A stretch of 64,000 nt of DNA. Origin: Variovorax paradoxus. Its GTDB lineage: Bacteria; Pseudomonadota; Gammaproteobacteria; Burkholderiales; Burkholderiaceae_C. This document shows positions 20,757 through 31,550 of the stretch, piece after piece. The first letter of the stretch is position 1; each line of letters begins with the position of its first letter. The notes under the pieces were generated by a model that had not been told where the DNA came from, did not search any database, and saw only the letters and a program-made list of their open reading frames with translations. The translations under genes were made by a program, and so were the position numbers. The DNA is taken from positions 2,728,001-2,792,000 of the forward strand of contig CP063166.1 in NCBI GenBank assembly GCA_016806145.1. Reading direction: 5' to 3'.

Positions 20757-21926
20757 TTGTCTGAACTGAATTCCCGCCAGGAAGGCGCCGTCGTTCTCGT
20801 CGGCGTCGACTTCGGGCTGCCCCATTTCGACAGCGAACTCGAAGAACTCGGCCTGCTCGCGCAAACCGCGGGCCTCTCGCCCGTGGCGCGCCTCGTGTGC
20901 AAGCGCAAGGTGCCCGATGCGGCGCTTTTCGTCGGCAGCGGCAAGGCCGACGAGATCAAGGAGCTCGCCGCGATGCATCGCGCGAGCGAGGTCATCTTCG
21001 ACCAATCGCTGAGCCCGGCCCAGCAGCGCAACCTCGAGCGCCAGCTCGACGTCGCGGTGTACGACCGGACCTTCCTCATCCTCGAGATCTTCGCGCAGCG
21101 CGCGCGCTCGCACGAAGGCAAGCTGCAGGTCGAGCTCGCCCGCCTGCAGTACCTGAGCACGCGCCTCGTGCGCCGCTGGTCCCACCTGGAGCGCCAGACC
21201 GGCGGTGCCGGCGTGCGCGGCGGCCCGGGCGAGAAGCAGATCGAGCTCGACCGCCGGATGATCGCCGAGTCGATCAAGCGCACGCGCGAGCGGCTGGCCA
21301 AGGTGCAGAAGCAGCGCGGCACGCAGCGGCGCCAGCGCGAGCGCCGCGAGACCTTCAACATCTCGCTGGTGGGCTACACCAACGCCGGCAAGTCCTCGCT
21401 GTTCAATGCGCTCGTGAAGGCCCGCGCCTACGCGGCCGACCAGCTGTTCGCCACGCTCGACACCACCACGCGCAACCTCTACCTCGGCGATGCGCGCCGG
21501 CAGGTGTCGATCTCCGACACCGTGGGTTTCATCCGCGACCTGCCGCACGGCCTGGTCGACGCCTTCAAGGCGACCCTGCAGGAAGCGGTCGATGCCGATC
21601 TGCTGCTGCACGTGGTCGATGCCTCGAACCCGCACCATCCCGAGCAGATGGCCGAGGTGCAGACGGTGCTGCGCGAGATCGGCGCCGACACCGTGCCGCA
21701 ATTGCTGGTCTTCAACAAGCTCGATGCCCTTGAAAGCACGCAACGTCCGCTGCATCTGCAGGACGACATGGACATCGACGGCGTGCAGGTTCCGCGCATC
21801 TTCCTGAGCGCCCGCAGCGGCGAGGGCCTGCCCCTGCTGCGCGCGGAGCTGGCCCGCCTCTCGGGCTCGATCGCCGATACCATGACCCCTGAGGGTGACG
21901 CTGAATTGCACGGCGCCACCCATTGA
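20757..21926 (+). CDS. hflX: GTPase HflX
   Basis: 389 residues. The N-terminal HflX domain (SGKADEIKEL, RARSHEGKLQVELARLQY), the glycine-rich linker (GGAGVRGGPGEKQIE), then the G domain with P-loop GYTNAGKSS and DTVGF. HflX splits stalled 70S and 100S ribosomes after heat or antibiotic stress. The start is TTG at 20757; no upstream ATG is available because of the hfq terminator. Weak start plus upstream terminator suggests low expression relative to hfq. Confidence 0.95.
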   Translation: MSELNSRQEGAVVLVGVDFGLPHFDSELEELGLLAQTAGLSPVARLVCKRKVPDAALFVGSGKADEIKELAAMHRASEVIFDQSLSPAQQRNLERQLDVAVYDRTFLILEIFAQRARSHEGKLQVELARLQYLSTRLVRRWSHLERQTGGAGVRGGPGEKQIELDRRMIAESIKRTRERLAKVQKQRGTQRRQRERRETFNISLVGYTNAGKSSLFNALVKARAYAADQLFATLDTTTRNLYLGDARRQVSISDTVGFIRDLPHGLVDAFKATLQEAVDADLLLHVVDASNPHHPEQMAEVQTVLREIGADTVPQLLVFNKLDALESTQRPLHLQDDMDIDGVQVPRIFLSARSGEGLPLLRAELARLSGSIADTMTPEGDAELHGATH

Positions 21927-21964
21927 TTGGGCACAATCCCGCCACTGACAAGAGAACGACGCGA

Positions 21965-23362
21965 ATGAATGCAAAGCCAGTGTGGAAAGGGTTCTTGGGC
22001 ATGTTCAACCTGAACGATGGCCGATGGGGGCGGGGCGACGATTCGTCCTCCTCCAATGGCGATCGCCCTTCGGGCAACAGGCCTCCCGACGCCGATCCCC
22101 CGGGTGCCCCCACGCCCCCGCCTTCGGGCAACAACGGCAACAACAACCGCCCGCGCGGCCAGGGTCCGAACCAGGGTCCGCCGGACCTCGACGAACTCTG
22201 GCGCGATCTCAACCGCAAGCTCGGCGGCTTCTTCGGCGGTGGCCGAGGCAACAACAACCGTCCCAGCGGCGGCAACGGTGGCGGCAATGGCTACAAACCC
22301 GACATGAAGAACGCCGGCTTCGGCATCGGCCTCGTGGCCATCGTCGCCGTGCTGATCTGGCTCGGTACCGGCTTCTTCATCGTGAACGAAGGCCAGCAGG
22401 CCGTCATCACCCAGTTCGGCCGCTACAAGACCACCGTGGGCGCGGGCTTCAACTGGCGCCTGCCGTACCCGATCCAGCGCCACGAGACCGTGGTCGTCAC
22501 GCAGATCCGCTCGACCGACGTCGGCCGCGACGCCATCGTGCGTTCCACCGGCCTGCGCGAGTCGGCCATGCTGACCGAGGACGAGAACATCGTCGAGATC
22601 AAGTTCGCCGTGCAGTACCGCCTGAGCGATGCGCGCGCCTGGCTCTACGAGAGCAAGACGCCCGCCGACACGGTGGTGCAGGTGGCCGAGACCGCCGTGC
22701 GCGAAGTCGTCGGCAAGATGAAGATGGACGCGGCCCTCGCCGAGGAACGCGACCAGATCGCGCCGCGCGTGCGCCAGCTCATGCAGAACATCCTCGACCG
22801 CTACCAGGTCGGCGTCGAAGTGGTCGGCATCAACCTGCAGCAGGGCGGCGTGCGTCCGCCCGAGCAGGTGCAGGCCGCCTTCGACGACGTGCTCAAGGCC
22901 GGCCAGGAACGCGAGCGCGCCAAGAACGAGGCGCAGGCCTATGCCAACAACGTGGTGCCGCTGGCCACCGGTACCGCTTCGCGCCTGAAGGAAGAGTCCG
23001 AGGCCTACAAGGCACGCATCGTGGCGCAGGCCCAGGGTGATGCGGGCCGCTTCGCCTCGGTGCTGACCGAATACCAGAAGGCGCCGCAGGTCACGCGCGA
23101 CCGCATGTACACCGACGCCATGCAGCAGATCTACGCCAGCACGACCAAGGTGCTGGTCGACAGCAAGCAGGGCTCGAACCTGCTGTACCTGCCGCTCGAC
23201 AAGTTGATCCAGCAGACCGGCAACAACCAGGCCACCCCGGTCGATGCCGCCAGCCCGAGCGTCGCCGGTACCGCGCCGGTGCAGTCCTCGGTGATCCCGG
23301 TCGCGCCGACCAACGACATGCGTGCCCGCGACGGCCGCTCGCGTGACCGCGACGTGCGTTGA
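21965..23362 (+). CDS. hflK: FtsH regulator subunit HflK
   Basis: 465 residues. The first 110 residues are rich in Gly, Asn and Pro with no fold; then a membrane helix (about 117-137), an SPFH/band-7 domain (QQAVITQFGRYKTTVGAGFN), a long helical region and a low-complexity C-terminus. HflK and HflC form a periplasmic cage around FtsH hexamers and tune its proteolysis. The Gly/Asn-rich N-terminus is longer than in E. coli. ATG 21965 was chosen; an upstream in-frame codon at 21923 overlaps hflX. Confidence 0.95.
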   Translation: MNAKPVWKGFLGMFNLNDGRWGRGDDSSSSNGDRPSGNRPPDADPPGAPTPPPSGNNGNNNRPRGQGPNQGPPDLDELWRDLNRKLGGFFGGGRGNNNRPSGGNGGGNGYKPDMKNAGFGIGLVAIVAVLIWLGTGFFIVNEGQQAVITQFGRYKTTVGAGFNWRLPYPIQRHETVVVTQIRSTDVGRDAIVRSTGLRESAMLTEDENIVEIKFAVQYRLSDARAWLYESKTPADTVVQVAETAVREVVGKMKMDAALAEERDQIAPRVRQLMQNILDRYQVGVEVVGINLQQGGVRPPEQVQAAFDDVLKAGQERERAKNEAQAYANNVVPLATGTASRLKEESEAYKARIVAQAQGDAGRFASVLTEYQKAPQVTRDRMYTDAMQQIYASTTKVLVDSKQGSNLLYLPLDKLIQQTGNNQATPVDAASPSVAGTAPVQSSVIPVAPTNDMRARDGRSRDRDVR

Positions 23363-23382
23363 ACCTGGAAGGCAACAAGAAC

Positions 23383-24282
23383 ATGAACAGAATCGGATTC
23401 ATCGCTTCGTCGATCCTCGTGCTGCTGGTGCTGCTGAGCTCGACCCTCTTCGTGGTCGACCAGCGCCAGTTCGGCGTGGTCTACGCCCTGGGCCAGATCA
23501 AGCAGGTCATTACCGAGCCCGGCCTCAACTTCAAGCTGCCGCCGCCGTTCCAGAACGTGTCGTACATCGACAAGCGGCTGCTCACGCTGTCGAGCCTCGA
23601 CACCGAGCCCATGCTCACGGCCGAGAAGCAACGCGTGGTGATCGACTGGTACGTGCGCTGGCGCATCACCGACCCGCAGGCCTACATCCGCAACGTCGGC
23701 CTCGACGAGAACGCCGGTGCCATGCAGCTCAACCGCGTGGTGCGCAACGCGTTCCAGGAAAACATCAACAAGCGCACCGTGCGCGACCTGATCTCGGTGC
23801 GCCGCGAGGCCCTGATGGCCGACGTTCAGCGCGAGGTGCTGACGGTGGTGAAGGGTGCCAAGCCCTGGGGCGTCGATGTGGTGGACGTGCGCATCACGCG
23901 CGTCGACTACGTGGAAGCCATCACCGAATCGGTCTACCGCCGCATGGAGGCCGAGCGCAAGCGCGTGGCCAACGAGCTGCGTTCCACCGGTACGGCCGAA
24001 GGCGAGAAGATCCGCGCCGACGCCGACCGCCAGCGCGAAGTGATCGTCGCCAACGCCTACCGTGACGCGCAGAAGATCAAGGGCGAGGGCGATGCCCAGG
24101 CCGCCTCGGTCTACAGCGAGTCCTTCGGTCGCGATCCGCAGTTCGCGCAGTTCTACCGCAGCCTCGAGGCCTACAAGCAGAGCTTCAACAAGAAGAGCGA
24201 CGTGATGGTGGTCGATCCCTCGTCGGACTTCTTCCGCGCGATGCAGGGCTCGGGTTCGGCCGCCGGCGCCCCGCGCCGTTGA
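23383..24282 (+). CDS. hflC: FtsH regulator subunit HflC
   Basis: 299 residues. An N-terminal membrane helix (about 4-25) is followed by the SPFH domain (QRQFGVVYALGQIKQV) and the helical stalk (ERKRVANELRSTGTAEGEKI). It is the partner of HflK in the FtsH-bound cage. ATG 23383 has a GGAA 12 bases upstream; an in-frame TTG at 23359 is rejected because it would lengthen the short cytoplasmic end. Confidence 0.95.
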   Translation: MNRIGFIASSILVLLVLLSSTLFVVDQRQFGVVYALGQIKQVITEPGLNFKLPPPFQNVSYIDKRLLTLSSLDTEPMLTAEKQRVVIDWYVRWRITDPQAYIRNVGLDENAGAMQLNRVVRNAFQENINKRTVRDLISVRREALMADVQREVLTVVKGAKPWGVDVVDVRITRVDYVEAITESVYRRMEAERKRVANELRSTGTAEGEKIRADADRQREVIVANAYRDAQKIKGEGDAQAASVYSESFGRDPQFAQFYRSLEAYKQSFNKKSDVMVVDPSSDFFRAMQGSGSAAGAPRR

Positions 24283-24310
24283 CGCCTCCGCTCGCCTCGG
24301 TTTCGGGAAC

Positions 24311-24499
24311 GTGAGTTCCGACACCTTCTGGAGCGCGCTGGCGCTGGTGCTGGTGATCGAGGGCATCCTGCCCTTCGTGTCGCCCGGCGGCTGGCGCCGC
24401 GGCTTCGGCCAGCTGATGCAGCTGCGCGACGGGCAGCTGCGCTTCTTCGGCCTGTGCTGCATCGTGCTCGGCCTGTGCCTGCTCTGGCTGCTGGCCTGA
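24311..24499 (+). CDS. DUF2065 (YjeT-like) small membrane protein
   Basis: 62 residues with two membrane helices separated by a short basic/polar loop (GGWRRGFGQLMQL). It belongs to the DUF2065 family, of unknown function, which regularly follows hflK-hflC in proteobacteria. The start is GTG at 24311. It may be an accessory part of the FtsH-HflKC assembly; that is inference from gene order only. Confidence 0.85.
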   Translation: MSSDTFWSALALVLVIEGILPFVSPGGWRRGFGQLMQLRDGQLRFFGLCCIVLGLCLLWLLA

Positions 24500-24575
24500 G
24501 GCCGGCAGCGCTGCTTTTCGACCGCCTCGCCGCCCGCTTCGAGCGGGCGCCGCCGGGGCGCTTTTCGGCTGCCGG

Positions 24576-24581
24576 TAGAAT
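24576..24581 (+). promoter_or_regulatory. Candidate -10 element (TAGAAT) upstream of hisZ
   Basis: TAGAATTCCGG is 28 bases before the hisZ ATG. A possible separate promoter for hisZ-purA; no clear -35. Confidence 0.35.
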
Positions 24582-24608
24582 TCCGGTTTAACCACGCCCC
24601 CGATCCCC

Positions 24609-25769
24609 ATGTCCGCCTGGGTCCTCCCGGATCACATTGCCGATGTGCTGCCCTCCGAGGCGCGCCACATCGAAGAACTTCGCCGCCAGTTGCTCGACAC
24701 CGCCCGCAGCTACGGCTACGAGCTGGTGATGCCGCCGCTGCTCGAGCATCTGGAGTCGCTGCTCTCGGGCACCGGCGAGGCGCTCGACCTGCAGACCTTC
24801 AAGCTGGTCGATCAGCTCTCGGGCCGCTCGATGGGCCTGCGGGCCGACACCACGCCGCAGGTCGCGCGCATCGATGCCCACCTGCTCAACCGCGATGGCG
24901 TGGCACGGCTGTGCTACTGCGGCCCGGTGCTCCATACCCGGCCCGACCGCCCGCACGCCACGCGCGAGCCGCTACAGTTCGGCGCCGAGATCTATGGCCA
25001 TGCCGGCCTCGAGGCTGACACCGAAACCCTGCTGCTCGCGCTCGACTGCCTCGACGCGGCCGGCCTGCGCGAGGGCGTGATCGTCGACCTCGCCGATGCC
25101 CGCATCGTGCGCGCGCTGTTCGCCGGCGTGCCGGTCGATGCGGCCGTGCTGGCGCGCGTGCATGCGGCGCTGGCCGCCAAGGACGCGAGCGAGCTGCGCG
25201 CGCTGACGCGCGATTTCCCCGCGGCCTCGCGCGAAGGCCTGCTGGCCCTGATCCAGCTCTACGGCGACGCCGCCGTGCTCGACGAGGCAGCCCAGGCGCT
25301 GCAGGGCACGCCCGCGGTGCGCGCGGCCCTGTCCGACCTGAAGCTGCTGGCCGCCGGCCTCGACGGCGTGGCGGGCCGCAAGATCACGTTCGACCTGGCC
25401 GACCTGCGCGGCTATGCCTACTACAGCGGCATGCGCTTCGGCATCTACGTGCCGGGCGCGGCCGATTCGCTGGTGCGCGGCGGCCGCTACGACGAGGTGG
25501 GGGCGGTGTTCGGCCGCAACCGTCCGGCGGTCGGCTTCAGCCTCGACGTGCGCGAGCTGGTCGGCGTGCTGCCGAAGCGTCCGCTGCGCGCGGCGATCCG
25601 CGCGCCGTGGAGCGACGCAACCGGCCTGCGCCAGGCCATCGCCGGGCTGCGCAAGGCCGGCGAAACCGTGGTGTGCGTGCTGCCGGGCCATGGCAGCGAA
25701 ATCGATGAGTTCCACTGCGACCGCGAGCTCGTCGAGCAGGCCGGCCAGTGGCACGTCCGAACGATCTGA
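24609..25769 (+). CDS. hisZ: ATP phosphoribosyltransferase regulatory subunit HisZ
   Basis: 386 residues, a HisRS-like class II fold lacking the anticodon-binding domain and synthetase function. Visible are [30 protein letters not shown] and [15 protein letters not shown]. HisZ joins the short-form HisG to make the allosterically regulated first enzyme of histidine synthesis. Presence of HisZ implies a short HisG elsewhere. It precedes purA by 21 bases, a known betaproteobacterial arrangement. Confidence 0.93.
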   Translation: MSAWVLPDHIADVLPSEARHIEELRRQLLDTARSYGYELVMPPLLEHLESLLSGTGEALDLQTFKLVDQLSGRSMGLRADTTPQVARIDAHLLNRDGVARLCYCGPVLHTRPDRPHATREPLQFGAEIYGHAGLEADTETLLLALDCLDAAGLREGVIVDLADARIVRALFAGVPVDAAVLARVHAALAAKDASELRALTRDFPAASREGLLALIQLYGDAAVLDEAAQALQGTPAVRAALSDLKLLAAGLDGVAGRKITFDLADLRGYAYYSGMRFGIYVPGAADSLVRGGRYDEVGAVFGRNRPAVGFSLDVRELVGVLPKRPLRAAIRAPWSDATGLRQAIAGLRKAGETVVCVLPGHGSEIDEFHCDRELVEQAGQWHVRTI

Positions 25770-27122
<1,353 letters not shown>

Positions 27123-27212
27123 TTTCCCGGCTCGACGACAACCCCAAAAAAGAAGCCCCCTGCGCCCGCTGACCCGGGCGACATCCGCTATTCATCCAGG
27201 AGCCCATCCCCC

Positions 27213-27737
27213 ATGTTGACCGAAGACGGCAAGCACCTCTACGTGAGCTACGACGAGTACCACAACCTGATCGAGAAGCTCGCGATCAAGGTGCACCAGT
27301 CGGGTTGGGAGTTCGACACCATCCTGTGCCTGGCCCGCGGCGGCATGCGCCCGGGCGACGTGCTGTCGCGCATCTTCGACAAGCCGCTGGCGATCATGTC
27401 GACCAGTTCCTACCGGGCCGATGCCGGCACCGTGCAGGGCCACCTCGACATCGCGCGCTACATCACCACGCCCAAGGGCGAGATCGCCGGCAAGGTGCTG
27501 CTGGTCGACGACCTGGCCGACTCGGGCCATACGCTGCATGCGGTGATCAACATGCTGCGCAACAACTACGCGCCGATCACCGAGCTGCGCAGCGCGGTGC
27601 TGTGGACCAAGGCGCTCTCGACCTTCACGCCCGACTACTCGGTGGAGTTCCTGCAGACCAATCCGTGGATCCACCAGCCCTTCGAGGGCTACGACTCGCT
27701 GCGGCCCGAGAACCTGATCGAGAAGTGGTCGGTCTGA
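27213..27737 (+). CDS. Purine phosphoribosyltransferase (xanthine/hypoxanthine type)
   Basis: 174 residues, type I PRTase fold. The PRPP-binding motif is VLLVDDLADSGHTL and a flexible-loop region (SSYRADAGTVQG) precedes it. It resembles the Gpt-like/COG2236 group that salvages guanine, xanthine or hypoxanthine with PRPP. The base specificity cannot be read from the sequence. A clear AGGAG precedes the ATG, and a strong terminator follows. Confidence 0.85.
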   Translation: MLTEDGKHLYVSYDEYHNLIEKLAIKVHQSGWEFDTILCLARGGMRPGDVLSRIFDKPLAIMSTSSYRADAGTVQGHLDIARYITTPKGEIAGKVLLVDDLADSGHTLHAVINMLRNNYAPITELRSAVLWTKALSTFTPDYSVEFLQTNPWIHQPFEGYDSLRPENLIEKWSV

Positions 27738-27763
27738 GGTTCGTCCCCAGACGCCGAATCTCG

Positions 27764-27790
27764 ACGCCCCGGCCTGCCGGGGCGTTTTTC
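27764..27790 (+). terminator. Intrinsic terminator after the phosphoribosyltransferase gene
   Basis: A perfect 9-bp stem (ACGCCCCGG with CCGGGGCGT), a 4-base loop and a run of five T. It acts on the + strand; the minus side has no T-run. Confidence 0.9.
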
Positions 27791-27798
27791 ATGGCGCG

Positions 27799-28257
27799 TC
27801 AGCAGGCGCCGTCGCCGTTCTCGAACATCGCCGTGTAGCGCCGCTGCATCTCCTCGGGCGACAGCTTCTCGATGCTGTGGCCCACGTTCCAGCGATGGCC
27901 GAAGGGATCGCGGAACACGCCCGAGCGCTCGCCGTAGAAGCGGTCCTCGGTCGGCATCTCGAGTGTGGCGCCGGCCGCCACCGCGCGCGCGACCACCGCG
28001 TCGGCGTCGTCCACGTGCAGGTGCAGGGTGACCGCGCTGCCGCCCAGCGTCTTCGCGCTCGGGATGCCGTACTCGGGGTACTCGTCCGAGATCATCAGGA
28101 TCGCGCCGTTGTGGAAGTCGAGCTCGACATGGCCGACGCGGCCGCTGGGCTCGACCAGGCGGAAGATCTCCTTGACCTGGAACACCTCGCAGTAGAAGTC
28201 GACCGCGGCCTTGGCATCGTGGACGCAGATGTAGGGGAAGAGCTCGTGGATCGCCAT
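27799..28257 (-). CDS. VOC-family (glyoxalase-like) protein
   Basis: 152 residues in two beta-alpha-beta-beta-beta modules of the vicinal oxygen chelate fold (AAVDFYCEVFQVKEIFR; HLHVDDADAVVARAVAAG; FRDPFGHRWNVG). It is of the PhnB-like/glyoxalase type, but its substrate cannot be read. ATG 28257 has GAGAGG seven bases upstream. It is the last gene of a minus-strand string beginning at merR (32012), 60 bases after the AraC gene. Confidence 0.85.
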   Translation of the reverse strand: MAIHELFPYICVHDAKAAVDFYCEVFQVKEIFRLVEPSGRVGHVELDFHNGAILMISDEYPEYGIPSAKTLGGSAVTLHLHVDDADAVVARAVAAGATLEMPTEDRFYGERSGVFRDPFGHRWNVGHSIEKLSPEEMQRRYTAMFENGDGAC

Positions 28258-28317
28258 GGGTGCCTCTCGTCGTGGTTCGTGGAAGAAATCGCGTGTCGGC
28301 ACCGATTCTGGAAGCCT

Positions 28318-29205
28318 TCAGCGCGGCCGTCTTGAACGAATTTGACCGGTAGCGGCGTCCGCGGGCGCCGCCACGTGGCGCGGCGACGTGGCGCCCGTGC
28401 GCCGCCAGGCCTGCGGCGCCATGCCCGCGAGCGCCGAGAACTCGCGGCTCAGGTGCGCCTGGTCGGCATAGCCGGCCTCGAAGGCGATCTCGGCCCAGGG
28501 CCGCGCCGGATCGGCCGCCAGCGCCAGCGCGCGGTCGAAGCGCATCACGCGCGCGTACTCCTTCGGCGAGAGCCCGATGGCGCCGCGGAACAGCGCGATG
28601 AAGCGCCGGTGGCTGTAGCCGCTGTCGGCCACCAGCGCGCCGATGGCCGGGTTCTCGCCCGCGAGCGGCCCGAGCGCCGCCGCGATCGCCGGATGCAGCC
28701 CGCGCAGGCCGGCGCGCAGCGCGAGTGCCAGCCGCGCCGACAGCATCGCCTCGAACAGCGCGAGCTGGCGCGCCAGATCGTCCTCGGCATGCAGCCGCTC
28801 GAGCGCATCCGCCGCCTCGCGCGCGCCCCAGAGCGCGTCCAGCGGTGTGTGCTGGCCCGACAACGCGTCCTCGGGCGCGCCCAGCAGCGCGCGCGCCGCG
28901 CCGGGCTGCAACTGGGCGCCGACCGAGCGCGTGGCCACCGAGACGTCGCGCAGGTAGAAGCTGCTGCGCGCGCCGCCGACGATGGCATGGCCGTAGGTCT
29001 GGCCCTCGGTGTCGGCCGCGTGGCCGAAGAGCTTGAGCGGCGGCCCCGAGAGCCGGAACACCAGGTGCATGCCGCCCGTGGGCAGCACGTGCTCGCGCGC
29101 GCCGGGGTGTTCGGCACCCGCGCTCTCGGCGCCCGGCGCCCAGGCCCAGACCTGCCGCACGAAGGGCCGCAGGTGCGGCACGGGCGCGCGCGTGAGCTGC
29201 CGCAT
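28318..29205 (-). CDS. AraC-family transcriptional regulator
   Basis: 295 residues. The N-terminal half is a sensor domain of the DUF6597/cupin-like type (HVLPTGGMHLVFRLSG) and the C-terminal part is the double helix-turn-helix (GYSHRRFIALFRGAIGLSPK; AFEAGYADQAHLSREFSALA). ATG 29205 lies one base downstream of the VIT/VWA stop, so the genes are co-transcribed and probably coupled. The inducer is unknown. This sensor type often pairs with VOC genes, as here. Confidence 0.88.
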   Translation of the reverse strand: MRQLTRAPVPHLRPFVRQVWAWAPGAESAGAEHPGAREHVLPTGGMHLVFRLSGPPLKLFGHAADTEGQTYGHAIVGGARSSFYLRDVSVATRSVGAQLQPGAARALLGAPEDALSGQHTPLDALWGAREAADALERLHAEDDLARQLALFEAMLSARLALALRAGLRGLHPAIAAALGPLAGENPAIGALVADSGYSHRRFIALFRGAIGLSPKEYARVMRFDRALALAADPARPWAEIAFEAGYADQAHLSREFSALAGMAPQAWRRTGATSPRHVAAPADAATGQIRSRRPR

Positions 29206-29206
29206 C

Positions 29207-31528
29207 TCAGGCCTGGGCCTCCGCGTGCAGCGCGTAGACCGGGTCGGGCCAGCGCTCGGGCGTCATGCCGGCCAGTTGGGCCGCCAGTTGCTCGACGAAG
29301 CGCATGTCGACCTCGGGGGCCATGCTGGCCGGCCCGCGGCCGAAGGCCTCGCGCAGGCGGCGCACGGCATGGGCGGTGCCGCGCAGCACGCCTTCGGGCT
29401 GGCCGGACTGCTCGAAGACCCGCACGTTGGCCAGCAGGTGCAGGAACGAGGCCACCACGGTCGCCTCCGTGCGCTGCGTGCCGTCCAGCGCCGCCATCAC
29501 CAGCTCGAGCCAGTCGACCACTTCCTGCGGAATGCCCTGGGCCGCCAGCGCGGCATAGGTGGTCGGCCAGGCGCCGGCCGGTGCCTTGCGCAGCCAGGCG
29601 CCCAGGGCGCGCGGCGTGCCCGCCGGGGCCATCGCCGCGGACTCGGCGGCCGAGTTCGCCTGCATCTTCATCATTCGGCGGGGCGCGCCACCGGCGGCGG
29701 CCGCCATCGGCATGCCGCGCGTGCGCATCAGCATCGGCGCCGACGCCGGTGCCGCAAGCATGGCGTCGAACTGCACGGAGCCGGCGCCGCCCCAGCCCGC
29801 CGGCACCATCTGCGCCACCTTGCGCAGTTCGGGCATGTCGGTCGCGCGCTCGCCCTCGGCGCGTTCGACCACGAGCAGGTAATTGGTGAGGTCGGTCACG
29901 AGCTGGTAGGCCACGGCGAGGCGGCGGGCTTGCGCCACGTCCGTCGCGCCGAGTTCGGCCACCCGGGCGTGCGCGGCGATCCGGCCGAGCGCCTCGATCG
30001 GCTCGGTCAGGGCATCCAGGCGCGCGTTGCCGATGACTTCCTCGGCCTCGTCGCCGCCCGCGCGCATGCCGAGCAGCCGCACCTCGCCTTCGGGCACCGC
30101 GTCGAACAGCGCGAACACGTTCACCGTGTCGGCGCCGAAGGCCGAGAGCGGCAGGGCGGAGGTCCACCGCGGCCGCGCGCCGCCCGGCCATTCGACGCGC
30201 AGCGCATCGAGCCGCGGCGAGCGCAGCCGCGCGAACATGCGCAGCACGGCCGGCTCGACCGCCTCGCCGGGCGAGACGAAGTCGCAGGCCCCGCCCGTGG
30301 CCTCGGCCAGGCGCCGCAGGTGGCTCTCGGCCGGGCTGCTGCCGATGCCGACCACGAACACGCGGTGCCCCGAGGCCTTGGCCGATTCGACGGTCGCGTC
30401 GATGGCGCTGATCTCGCCGTCGGTGACCACCAGCACGTCGCTCGACACGCCGGTGCCCAGCGCGAAGGTCGAGGCCAGCGCGCTCTCCATCTCGGTGCCG
30501 CCCAGGTCGGCCTGCAGCGCGCCGATCCAGCGCTGCGCGGCCAGTCGCGTGACCTCGGTGAGCTGCCACAGGCCACGCGAACGGTGCTCGACCGTGGTGC
30601 CGAAGCGCGAGAGCGAGAAGCGGTCGCCCGCGCCCAGCTGCGTAACGATCGATTGCAGCGCGCGCCGCGCGGCATCGATGCTGTCGCCGGCCATCGAGCC
30701 CGAGCAGTCGACGAGCAACTGAACGTCGGTGGTGGCCGGGCCGCGCGCCGGCACCCGTGGGCAGAAGCTCGCGAGCGCGACGATGCCGCCGGGCGCGACA
30801 TCGTCGGGCGCCACCACGGCCACCGAAGACTGCGCGAGCTCGTCGAGCACCAGCACGAAGTCGCGGTCGAGCGCGCCGTGGCGCGCCAGCGACACCTGCA
30901 GTAGGCCGCTCGCGGGCCGCATCGCCACGCCCACCGGATGGCTGGGCGAGGCCACGCGCGCTCGTGCCAGTTCGCCATGCAGGCGCAGTTCGATGTCGAA
31001 GGGGTAGGACGCCACCGCGCTGTGCTCGGGCGCCTGGTGCGGCTGCAGCCCGCCGTCGGCGACCGGGTCACCGTAGCGCGGCGCGATCACCGTCGGGATC
31101 AGCAGGCGCAGGCCCTGCTGCTCGAAGGACAGCGTCTGCGCATAGCGCAGGGTGACCACGCAGGCCTCGTTCGCCGCGAGGTTGCCGAGGTTCAGCGTGT
31201 AGCTGCGGTCGTGGTTCTTCTCCAGCATGATGGCCGCGTGGCCCTCGGCCAGCGCGCCTTCGTAGGCGACCTCGGCCTCGGCCTTCTCGACCACCGTGCC
31301 GCGCAGTTGCCGCTCGCCGAGCTGCACGTCGACGCCCAGCAGCACAGCGCCCCACGGCAGCGGAAAGCCGTAGACCACCTCGACGTTGGAGGCTCCCGGA
31401 TTGCGGAAGCGCTGCTCGACCGTCATCTCGAGCAGCACGCCGCGCAGGTCGCCGCTGGCTTTCACGCCTTCGAGCAGCACGTGCTCGCCGTTCGCGGTCG
31501 TCATGCGTGCATGTTCCTGATGGCTCAT
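29207..31528 (-). CDS. VIT and von Willebrand factor A domain protein
   Basis: 773 residues. The N-terminal VIT domain (about 10-140; VEVVYGFPLPWGAVLLG, YTLNLGNLAANEACVV) is followed by a VWA domain (about 265-440) with an intact MIDAS motif DxSxS at 274-278, a later TEMES and VVTDGEISA. The C-terminal 330 residues are helical and unassigned, with a Met/Ala-rich linker around 615-650. There is no signal peptide or membrane helix, so it is probably cytosolic, unlike the secreted inter-alpha-trypsin inhibitor heavy chains. The function of bacterial members is unknown. It is 22 bases downstream of merR. Confidence 0.88.
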   Translation of the reverse strand: MSHQEHARMTTANGEHVLLEGVKASGDLRGVLLEMTVEQRFRNPGASNVEVVYGFPLPWGAVLLGVDVQLGERQLRGTVVEKAEAEVAYEGALAEGHAAIMLEKNHDRSYTLNLGNLAANEACVVTLRYAQTLSFEQQGLRLLIPTVIAPRYGDPVADGGLQPHQAPEHSAVASYPFDIELRLHGELARARVASPSHPVGVAMRPASGLLQVSLARHGALDRDFVLVLDELAQSSVAVVAPDDVAPGGIVALASFCPRVPARGPATTDVQLLVDCSGSMAGDSIDAARRALQSIVTQLGAGDRFSLSRFGTTVEHRSRGLWQLTEVTRLAAQRWIGALQADLGGTEMESALASTFALGTGVSSDVLVVTDGEISAIDATVESAKASGHRVFVVGIGSSPAESHLRRLAEATGGACDFVSPGEAVEPAVLRMFARLRSPRLDALRVEWPGGARPRWTSALPLSAFGADTVNVFALFDAVPEGEVRLLGMRAGGDEAEEVIGNARLDALTEPIEALGRIAAHARVAELGATDVAQARRLAVAYQLVTDLTNYLLVVERAEGERATDMPELRKVAQMVPAGWGGAGSVQFDAMLAAPASAPMLMRTRGMPMAAAAGGAPRRMMKMQANSAAESAAMAPAGTPRALGAWLRKAPAGAWPTTYAALAAQGIPQEVVDWLELVMAALDGTQRTEATVVASFLHLLANVRVFEQSGQPEGVLRGTAHAVRRLREAFGRGPASMAPEVDMRFVEQLAAQLAGMTPERWPDPVYALHAEAQA

Positions 31529-31550
31529 GGGATGTCCCTTTCCTGTGTCT

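Noticed and set aside
24609..25769. A second histidyl-tRNA synthetase gene
   Set aside because: It lacks the anticodon-binding domain and matches HisZ, which shares the class II fold; linkage to purA agrees.
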